Assembly: GCA_030608985.1 (NCBI GenBank) | Contig: JAUWDC010000043.1 | Coordinates: 1-7,661, forward strand | Direction of reading: 5' to 3' | From: Desulfobia sp. | GTDB lineage: Bacteria; Desulfobacterota; Desulfobulbia; Desulfobulbales; SURF-16 | Length of the DNA: 7,661 nt | Part shown: positions 1-5,949 of the stretch, piece by piece | How the letters are laid out: every line of letters begins with the position of its first letter | Numbering within the stretch: position 1 is the first letter of the stretch | Program-made: the position numbers and the translations under genes | Notes under the pieces: generated by a model | Databases searched by the model: none | Seen by the model: only the letters and a program-made list of their open reading frames with translations | What the model was told of the DNA's origin: nothing

Positions 1-188
1 TTTTAGTAGAAGTTGGGCCGTAAGGCACTAAACACCATTTGGATGTCTTATGAAAACAGGTTGTTTTCTCTCAGCCATTCACGATTGAAAAAATAACAAT
101 AAAAGAGGTTTCATTAAATAACTTGATTATCGTTTTCTACATTTAATCTGCAGGAAAAGATAATCAGAAATCCCTTATGGAGTGCGCA
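1..188. other. Leader/intergenic region upstream of hdrA, no gene identified
   Basis: No supportable gene or convincing promoter is visible. In frame 3 a seven-codon stretch (LVEVGP then TAA at 21-23) could be the tail of an upstream gene that starts outside the window, but this is too short to assign. A small GCC-GTAA-GGC hairpin lies at 18-27. A purine-rich run, AATAAAAGAGGT at 98-109, is identical to the ribosome-binding region of the mvhD-like gene at 3328-3339, yet no sensible start codon follows it here. The hdrA frame is open upstream only to the stop at 144-146, so the gene cannot begin much earlier than 177. Confidence 0.5.
179..182 (+). promoter_or_regulatory. Ribosome-binding site deciding the hdrA start
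   Basis: GGAG lies six bases before the ATG at 189. The alternative in-frame ATG at 177 has no purine-rich site at a usable distance (the nearest, AGGAAAAG around 152-159, is about 18 bases away). This favours 189 as the start, which adds only the residues MECA to the choice. Confidence 0.55.
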
Positions 189-3100
189 ATGGGAAAAACA
201 GATGATAAAAAATCCGGCGCTGTTATGGTTGTCGGTGGAGGTGTAGCCGGTGTTCAGGCAGCCCTTGATCTGACAGAGCTTGGCTATTACGTATACCTGG
301 TTGAAAAGGGAGCCGCAGTTGGTGGAGCAATGGCCCAGCTGGATAAGACCTTTCCCACCAACGACTGTTCGCTTTGAATTCTCGCGCCTAAGCTGGTAGA
401 GGCCGGTCGGTCTCCAAATATCGAAATTCTGACGAACGCTGAACTCCTTTCCCTTGACGGAAAACCAGGAGCTTTTAAGGCTAAATTAAAAATTAATCCT
501 CGTTATATTGATGCGGATAAATGTACGGCTTGCGGCCTATGCACCCAGTACTGTCCACGTCATCTTGTAGATAAATATAACGAAGGCCTGTCCATCACAC
601 GGCCAATTCATATTGATTTTCCCCAGGCAGTTCCAGCCACATATTTTATTGATCCCAGCGCCTGTCTTCACCTGAAACATGACACCTGTAAAATCTGTGT
701 TCCTGTCTGCCGCAGTCACGCAATTAACTTCTCCCAGAAACCTGTTGATAGAGAATTAACTATTGGTGCGGTTATAATGTCACCAGGTTTTGGCAGGATA
801 CCTGACGAGGCTCTGGAAAAATACAGCTATGGAAAACATCCTGACGTTGTTACCAGTATTGAGTTTGAGCGCCTTCTTAATCCTTCCGGACCTTTTGAAG
901 GACATGTTCGATGTCTTTCTGACAAGCGGGATCCTAAAAAAATTGCCTTTATCCAATGTGTTGGATCCCGTGATATAGGGTGCGACAATGGCTACTGCTC
1001 TTCTGTCTGCTGTATGTATGCTATCAAAGAAGCAATGGTTGCCAAGGAACACGATCCGGAATGTGATATCACTGTCTTTTACATGGATCTCAGGACCCAG
1101 GGCAAAGATTTTGACGCTGCTCGCATCCGGGCTGAAGAACATTTCGGAATCAAATTTGTCAGGGCCAAGGTCGCCGACGTAATTCCTTGGGACAAACAGC
1201 TCAAGCTGACATATTCCACCGTTGAAGGAACACATCATTTTGATCCATTTGATATGGTTGTCCTCTCTATTGGGCTTGATGCACCGGCCGGCGCTAAGGA
1301 ACTTGCTAAGATTGGTGATTTTGAGCTGAATAAATATGATTTCTGTAAAACTGCTACCTTTGCTCCTCTCGATACTACCCGAAAAGGTGTTTTAGTAGCA
1401 GGTGCCTTTCAGGGTCCGAAAGATATCCCTGAAAGTGTCACCCAGGCATCAGCAGCAGCTGGTATAGCCTCGGCTATGATTAAACAACAGCGAGGCAAAG
1501 GATATATCACTAAAACCTATCCTGATGAAATTGAAATCGAAGATGAAGAGGCTCGTATTGGTGTCTTTGTCTGTCACTGCGGTATCAACATCTCCTCAAC
1601 AGTTGACGTGAAAACTGTTGCTGAATATGCCGGCGGCATGGATAAAGTTGCCTATTATTCTGAAAGTCTTTACAGCTGTTCACAGGATGCCCAGGAAGTG
1701 CTCAAGGAAAAAATTAAAGAGCATAACCTGAACAGAGTTGTTATTGCCGCCTGTTCACCTAGAACCCATGAGCCGTTATTCCAGGAAACATTAAAAGATG
1801 CTGGTTTGAATCGCTGTTTGTTTGAGATGGTCAATATTCGAGACCAATGTTCCTGGGTCCATGCCAACGAACCTGAGGCTGCAACCGATAAGTCCAAGGA
1901 TCTCGTACGCATGGGAGTAGCGAAAGCCAGGCATATCAGTTCTCTTCCCGCTCAAACCGTTCCTGTAACACCTTCTGCCGTGATATTAGGTGGTGGCGTG
2001 GCAGGACTTACAGCCGCTGAGAATATGGCTGATCAGGGTTTCCAATGTTACCTCATTGAGAAGAGTGATTCCCTTGGCGGCCACGTTGCTCAAATGAAAA
2101 ATACCCTGCAGGGTGATAATATAGTTTCTTTGATGAAGGATCTTGTTACCCGAGTGAAGAAAAACAAGAAAATTAAAGTAATGACATCCAGCGAACTCGC
2201 AGATGTTAATGGTTTTGTAGGTAATTTTACCTCTGTCATCAATACCAAGAAGGGTAAAAAGACCTCTGAACAGTCTATAGATCACGGTGTGGTTATTGTT
2301 GCAACCGGTGGCAGGGAATATCGTCCTGATCTCTATATGCTCGGCAAATCCAAAAAAGTCATTACCCAGCAGGACCTGGAAACACAGCTTGCCGGAAAAG
2401 CTAAAAACAGGGCCCCTGGCTCAGTAGTTATGATCCAGTGTGCCGGTTCCCGGGGTGAAGATCTCCAGTATTGCAGCAAAATCTGTTGTAATAACGCAGT
2501 GAAAAATGCATTGAAAATTAAAGAGATCAATCCTGATTCCCAGATAATTGTTCTGTATCGGGATATGAGGACATATGGATATGCAGAGGATGCGTATCAG
2601 GAAGCCAGGGAAAAAGGTGTTATCTTCATTCCATATGAGGTTGATAACAGACCCAAGGTGGTAAAGAAGGGGAACGCCGTTACTGTCAACTACTTTGATC
2701 CGATTCTTCAGGAGAAGGTTTCCATTAATCCGGACCTTATTACATTAAGTACCGGTATTGTTCCTGAAGATCCTGAAAATCTAAGCAAACTTTTAAAAAT
2801 ACCGGTGACTGCGAATAATTTCTTCCTGGAAGCTCATGTGAAACTGCGTCCTGTAGAGATGCCGGTAGACGGTGTGTATGTCTGCGGTATAGCGCATTCG
2901 CCCAAACCTGTTGATGAGATTATAGCGCAGGCACAGGCAGCTGCCGCTAAAGCTGCTATTCCTTTGGTCAAAGGAGAAGTTTCTGTAGAACCTACTGTTT
3001 CTTCAATAGATAAAGAAATCTGTATCGGCTGCCAAATCTGCGTCAATCTCTGTCCGTTTGCCGCCATTCATATGGTAAAAGACGGTAAGAAGAAAAAAGC

Positions 3101-3233
3101 TGAAACTATCGCAGCTTCCTGCAAGGGATGCGGTATCTGTGCTTCACGTTGTCCGACTTTTGCCATCAGCATGGGAGGCTTTACCCGTGAACAGATAGAA
3201 GCTCAGATCACAGCATTTGGTGAGGTAGAGTAA
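189..3233 (+). CDS. hdrA: Tandem HdrA-like FAD/iron-sulfur protein, selenocysteine-containing (Sec63)
   Basis: This is a cytoplasmic flavoprotein of the heterodisulfide reductase subunit A family, read as 1014 residues with the TGA at 375-377 decoded as Sec63. Domain order: a first FAD module with GGGVAG near residues 16-21; [17 protein letters not shown] around the Sec; an inserted ferredoxin region with cysteines 112/115/118/122 and 159/167/170/174; and the IQCVGSR...CSSVCC segment at 257-275. Next comes an HdrA N-terminal-type cluster domain (VCHCG at 462-464, Cys497, CSPRTHEP from 522), then a second FAD module (GGGVAG at 601-606, IQCAGSR with Cys751, YCSKICC at 762-767). The C-terminus is a 2x[4Fe-4S] ferredoxin (945/948/951/955 and 978/981/984/988). 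The region 378-776 is open in the same frame and gives unbroken HdrA homology, so a split gene is rejected. The mvhD-like gene follows and would deliver electrons to it. In the family HdrA carries the bifurcating FAD, but the electron donor and acceptor here are not shown. ATG 177 is an alternative start. Confidence 0.93.
375..377 (+). other. In-frame TGA read as selenocysteine (HdrA Sec63)
   Basis: The TGA occupies the second cysteine of the HdrA motif TNDCSxC-ILxPKLVE. Both flanks match the family directly, and the same frame then stays open for 951 codons. This is the signature of a Sec codon and not of a stop. A SECIS-like hairpin follows. Confidence 0.92.
394..416 (+). promoter_or_regulatory. 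Candidate bacterial SECIS element in hdrA
   Basis: A hairpin inside the coding sequence starts 16 nt after the TGA. Pairs are 394-396 with 414-416 (TGG/CCA), then AGA 398-400 with TCT 411-413, then CC 403-404 with GG 409-410. Small bulges are at 397 and 401-402. The apical loop GGUC (405-408) begins 27 nt past the TGA, within the usual spacing of bacterial SECIS elements, and presents the guanine-rich loop that SelB recognises. The stem is imperfect, so the exact fold is inferred. Confidence 0.6.
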
Positions 3234-3287
3234 TCGCACAGCGATTAAAAATCAGGTAAACGATACCTGCCTGTTGTATCGCAGGTA
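3231..3287 (+). repeat. Cluster of alternative hairpins in the hdrA-mvhD spacer
   Basis: A perfect hairpin, TAATCGC-ACA-GCGATTA (3231-3247), begins at the hdrA stop codon. It is followed by three mutually exclusive pairings that share bases: CAGGTA 3253-3258 with TACCTG 3264-3269; TACCTGC 3264-3270 with GCAGGTA 3281-3287; and CGATAC 3261-3266 with GTATCG 3276-3281. None is followed by a U-tract, so they do not look like terminators. Roles in mRNA stability or translation of the next gene are possible but inferred. Confidence 0.6.
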
Positions 3288-3303
3288 ACCATTAACTCGG
3301 TAT

Positions 3304-3326
3304 CCCGCAAGCGCAAGATGCCGGGG
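3304..3326. repeat. Possible degenerate CCCG...CGGGG palindrome
   Basis: CCCG (3304-3307) can pair with CGGG (3322-3325). Read on the minus strand the unit starts CCCCGGCATCTTGC, which resembles the CCCCGCAGCTTGCTGC unit at 7361-7376. It may be a decayed copy of the same small palindromic element, placed just upstream of the mvhD ribosome-binding site. Confidence 0.3.
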
Positions 3327-3346
3327 AAATAAAAGAGGTGTAACGA

Positions 3347-3946
3347 ATGAGTCAGGAAGAATTTAACCCTAAAATTTTGGGATTTCTCTGCAACTGGTGC
3401 TGCTATGCTGCTGCTGATGCGGCAGGTGTTTCCCGATATCAGTATCCTCCCAACCTGCGTACCATCAGGGTAATGTGTACAGGGCGAATAGATCCTGTAT
3501 TTATCCTGAAGGGGTTTGCCGAAGGTGCCGCTGGTATTTTTACAGGTGGCTGACAACTCGGAGAATGCCATTACCAGGTAGGTAATTACGATGCTATGGG
3601 TGTTAATGCTCTCATTCATAAAATACTCGGTGAAATTGGAGTAAATCCTGAGCGTTTTAATCTAAAATGGGCATCTGCAGCAGAAGCTCCCCGTTTTGTT
3701 CAGTTGATCACTGAATTTACTGAAAAAGTTAAAGAACTTGGTCCGTTAGGTCAATCTGAAGGTGTTGACCCTGAGGAAATGAAAACTCGTATTGATAAAG
3801 CTATTAAACTTGTGAACAGTAAAAAGTTACGAATGACTTTTGGTACGACGACAAAAGCATTACGAAAGGATGAAGACCGTAGCCCAGCTCATATTGCTGA
3901 GGTAATTGATTCTAAACTGAGTAAAGCTATATCTGCCGGATTATAG
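3347..3946 (+). CDS. mvhD: MvhD-like [2Fe-2S] electron-transfer subunit, selenocysteine-containing (Sec69)
   Basis: The product is a 199-residue cytoplasmic subunit related to MvhD, the delta subunit that links a hydrogenase or formate dehydrogenase to HdrA in methanogens and many anaerobes. Family landmarks are [13 protein letters not shown] (Cys15, 18, 19), the [10 protein letters not shown] segment (Cys44), and [22 protein letters not shown] (Sec69, Cys74). The family normally has cysteine at Sec69 (GGCHLGDCHY-type motif), and these cysteines bind the [2Fe-2S] centre. The TGA at 3551-3553 is therefore read as Sec; the frame continues to TAG at 3944-3946. Residues after about 115 form a charged, probably helical C-terminal extension that makes it longer than the roughly 140-residue methanogen form. 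AAGAGGTG at 3333-3340 is a good ribosome-binding site. No hydrogenase or formate dehydrogenase subunit lies in the window, so the electron donor is unknown. Confidence 0.92.
3551..3553 (+). other. In-frame TGA read as selenocysteine (MvhD Sec69)
   Basis: TGA replaces the cysteine of the family motif GGC-x-LG-x-CHY. The reading frame resumes at once with [14 protein letters not shown] and runs another 130 codons. A textbook SECIS-like hairpin follows. Confidence 0.94.
3570..3586 (+). promoter_or_regulatory. Bacterial SECIS element in mvhD
   Basis: This is a perfect six-base-pair stem, ATTACC (3570-3575) with GGTAAT (3581-3586), closing a five-base loop AGGUA. The loop starts 22 nt after the TGA. 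The size, spacing and GGU in the apical loop match the E. coli fdhF-type SECIS hairpin bound by SelB. Confidence 0.85.
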
Positions 3947-3964
3947 CGTTTTTTATATTTCGTT

Positions 3965-4004
3965 AAAAGGGGAGTGCTGTTCATAAACGGCACTCCCCTT
4001 TTTT
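3965..4004 (+). terminator. Rho-independent terminator after mvhD
   Basis: AAAAGGGGAGTGC (3965-3977) pairs perfectly with GCACTCCCCTTTT (3990-4002). Three more inner pairs leave a loop of about six bases, and a run of T ends near 4004. It begins 18 bases after the mvhD stop. The A-tract on the other side would let it work on the opposite strand as well. Confidence 0.95.
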
Positions 4005-4053
4005 ATTTATCATCTATTTATCTGTTTTTATTTTTCTTTCTTTCCGCGCAAAC

Positions 4054-4065
4054 ACATTGTAATGT
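4054..4065. promoter_or_regulatory. Inverted repeat upstream of the cyd promoter, possible operator
   Basis: ACATT-GT-AATGT is a short inverted repeat that ends 22 bases before the -35 box. This is a plausible position for an activator or redox regulator, but I cannot match it to a known site such as Rex, FNR or ArcA, and a short AT-rich repeat can arise by chance. Confidence 0.25.
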
Positions 4066-4087
4066 TCTTCCACTTTTCTTTTTTCCC

Positions 4088-4116
4088 TTGACACCACTTA
4101 TCTATTTTTTTATACA
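4088..4116 (+). promoter_or_regulatory. Sigma70-type promoter of the cyd operon
   Basis: TTGACA at 4088-4093 and TATACA at 4111-4116 are separated by exactly 17 bases. That is a consensus -35 and a one-mismatch -10 at ideal spacing. Transcription would start near 4123, after the TTG at 4119. This rules out that TTG as the start of the next gene and supports the ATG at 4149. Confidence 0.8.
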
Positions 4117-4148
4117 AGTTGCCAATAGTAACTTCTACTGAAATAGTT

Positions 4149-4361
4149 ATGATCATAAGGCGAATCTCACATTTTTATATAGACGGTTTTCGATCCATGC
4201 GGGTTGGGAGAAAACTGTGGCTCATAATTTTCATTAAACTTTTCATTATGTTTGGGGTGCTGAAGATTTATTTTTTCCCCAATTATCTTAATACAAATTT
4301 TTCATCAGATCAGGCCAGGGCAGAACATGTTCTGGACAATATAACTGTATATTCCAAGTAG
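4149..4361 (+). CDS. DUF4492-type small membrane protein of the cytochrome bd operon
   Basis: A 70-residue protein resembling the DUF4492 family, which is found directly before cydA in Bacteroidota and some Campylobacterota and Desulfobacterota. The N-terminus MIIRRISHFYIDGFRSM, the basic stretch around 18-22, one hydrophobic helix at about 24-43 (LWLIIFIKLFIMFGVLKIYF), the FFPNYLN motif and an acidic-to-neutral tail match my memory of the family. The basic residues before the helix suggest the N-terminus stays in the cytoplasm. The start ATG 4149 is chosen because the predicted transcript begins downstream of the alternative TTG at 4119 and because homology begins here; the ribosome-binding site is weak. 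Its function is unknown. Position suggests assembly, stability or regulation of the oxidase. Confidence 0.8.
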   Translation: MIIRRISHFYIDGFRSMRVGRKLWLIIFIKLFIMFGVLKIYFFPNYLNTNFSSDQARAEHVLDNITVYSK

Positions 4362-4376
4362 CTTGGAATACTTTTT
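4350..4376 (+). terminator. Hairpin plus T-run between the DUF4492 gene and cydA (possible attenuator)
   Basis: TATTCCAAG (4350-4358) pairs perfectly with CTTGGAATA (4362-4370). The three-base loop TAG is the stop codon of the small gene, and CTTTTTG follows. The stem is AT-rich and the T-run short, so it is more likely a partial terminator or a processing/stability element than a full stop. No separate cydA promoter is evident in the 41 bases that remain before cydA. Confidence 0.5.
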
Positions 4377-4411
4377 GTCATCTTGACTATTAAAACGGAG
4401 AGGAGGTAAGG

Positions 4412-5947
4412 ATGATCGAACATGTTGATCTGTCACAGGTCAACTGGGCAAGAGCTCAGTTCGCCCTAACGGCAATGTATCATTGGATTTTTGTCCCCCT
4501 GACATTGGGGTTGTCTGTTCTACTTGCATTTTTTCATAGTATTTATGTGAAAACGGGAAATGAAGAATGGAAGCGACTTACTAAATTCTGGATGACGCTT
4601 TTTGCAATCAACTTTGCCATTGGAATTGCCACAGGTATCATTCTGGAATTTCAATTTGGTACCAACTGGTCGAATTATTCCTGGATGGTAGGTGATATTT
4701 TTGGCGCTCCTCTGGCAGCTGAAGGTATTTTTGCTTTTTTCCTTGAGGCTACATTCTTCGCGGTCATGTTTTTTGGCTGGAATCGTGTTTCCAAGGGATT
4801 CCATCTTTTTTCAACCTGGATGGTAGCTATCGGCTCCAATCTTTCTGCACTCTGGATTCTTGTTGCCAACGGCTGGATGCAATATCCAATAGGTATGCAG
4901 TTTAATCCTGACAGTGCTCGCTTTGAAATGCAGAATTTCTGGGAAATTCTTTTTTCTCCTGTTGCCATCAGTAAATTTACACATGCAACCAGTTCAAGCT
5001 TTCAAATGGCCTCTTTATTTGTTGTTGGTATTTCCTCCTGGTACCTCCTTAAAGGAAGACATCAGCTCATGGCAAAGAGAAGTATTGTTGTGGCCTCTGT
5101 TCTCGGCATCTTGGCATCCGGCTATGTGGCATTTACTGGTGACGAAGCTGCCTATTCAGTGGCCAACAAGCAGCCCATGAAACTTGCCGCCATGGAAGGG
5201 CTATATGATGGTGAGAAGGGCGCTTCCATTGCCGCTATGGGAATAGTTAATAACGCTAAAGAACCCGGCGACAAACAGGATGCCTTTTTATTCGATGTCA
5301 AAATTCCCGGCCTCCTTTCTCTTCTGGCTAACAGGGAATTCGGCTCTTTTGTTCCAGGTATTAACGATCTGGTGTTTGGTAATAAAGAGCAGGGTATTGT
5401 CGGAGCCGATGAAAGAATTGCCAAAGGCAAGATGGCCATTGAACACCTTACAGTCTATAAGGAAGCCCAAAAACATGGATATGCTGTTCAGGCAGAACAA
5501 GCACTTAATGAATTCAACAAATATAAAGATGATATTGGCTATGGTTATCTGAACAAACCTGCGGATATTGTTCCTCCGGTGGCTACAACATTTTACGCCT
5601 TCCATATAATGGTTATTCTTGGCACAATTTTCCCGTTAGTCTTCCTTTTATTTCTCATTTTTATAAAAAAAGGAACGCTGCATTCCCATAGGTGGCTTCT
5701 TAATCTGGGACTGGCCTGTCTTCCCTTGGGTTATATCGCAACCGAGGCGGGCTGGGTTGTTGCGGAGGTTGGTCGTCAGCCTTGGGCTATTCAGGGGCTT
5801 TTACCGGTATCGGTTGCCAATACCAATCTGACGACAGGTACTGTGCAGACAAGCTTTTTTATGTTTTTTGCATTGTTTACCGTGCTTCTCATCGCCGAAA
5901 TCAAAATTATGCTGACACAAATAAAAAATGGACCTGAGGAGAATTAA
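4412..5947 (+). CDS. cydA: Cytochrome bd quinol oxidase subunit I (CydA)
   Basis: The heme-bearing subunit of cytochrome bd oxidase, an inner-membrane enzyme that oxidises quinol and reduces oxygen to water. At 511 residues it is close to the 522 of E. coli. Landmarks are His24 (E. coli His19, heme ligand), FGAPLAAEGIFAFFLE with Glu104 and Glu112 (Glu99/107, proton path), His191 (His186) and Met400 (Met393) for heme b558, and Glu452-x-x-Arg455 in VAEVGRQPW (Glu445/Arg448). The quinol loop keeps Lys257 and Glu262 in KLAAME (Lys252/Glu257), and the long stretch from about 265 to 385 places it in the long-Q-loop class. One difference is FHIM at 397-400, with His398 where E. coli has Arg391. A strong AGGAGG site at 4401-4406 sits five bases before the ATG. 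It is followed by cydB after two bases. Confidence 0.97.
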   Translation: MIEHVDLSQVNWARAQFALTAMYHWIFVPLTLGLSVLLAFFHSIYVKTGNEEWKRLTKFWMTLFAINFAIGIATGIILEFQFGTNWSNYSWMVGDIFGAPLAAEGIFAFFLEATFFAVMFFGWNRVSKGFHLFSTWMVAIGSNLSALWILVANGWMQYPIGMQFNPDSARFEMQNFWEILFSPVAISKFTHATSSSFQMASLFVVGISSWYLLKGRHQLMAKRSIVVASVLGILASGYVAFTGDEAAYSVANKQPMKLAAMEGLYDGEKGASIAAMGIVNNAKEPGDKQDAFLFDVKIPGLLSLLANREFGSFVPGINDLVFGNKEQGIVGADERIAKGKMAIEHLTVYKEAQKHGYAVQAEQALNEFNKYKDDIGYGYLNKPADIVPPVATTFYAFHIMVILGTIFPLVFLLFLIFIKKGTLHSHRWLLNLGLACLPLGYIATEAGWVVAEVGRQPWAIQGLLPVSVANTNLTTGTVQTSFFMFFALFTVLLIAEIKIMLTQIKNGPEEN

Positions 5948-5949
5948 AC

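Noticed and set aside
50..88. Twelve-codon upstream ORF (ATG at 50, TGA at 86)
   Set aside because: It has no ribosome-binding site and nothing in its composition or position marks it as a leader peptide.
177..377. Stand-alone 66-residue FAD-binding fragment ending at TGA
   Set aside because: The frame continues after the TGA with ILAPKLVE and complete HdrA homology through to 3233, so this is the N-terminus of one selenoprotein and not a truncated gene or pseudogene.
780..1238. 152-residue minus-strand ORF opposite hdrA
   Set aside because: It is a shadow of the HdrA coding frame, with no start signal and no family resemblance.
3596..3946. Separate 116-residue gene downstream of a short mvhD fragment
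   Set aside because: It is in frame with 3347-3553, and the bases between encode the conserved [14 protein letters not shown] segment. It is the C-terminal part of the Sec-containing MvhD.
4119..4148. TTG start extending the DUF4492 gene by ten residues
   Set aside because: The predicted transcription start is near 4123, so the TTG would not be on the message, and family homology starts at ATG 4149.
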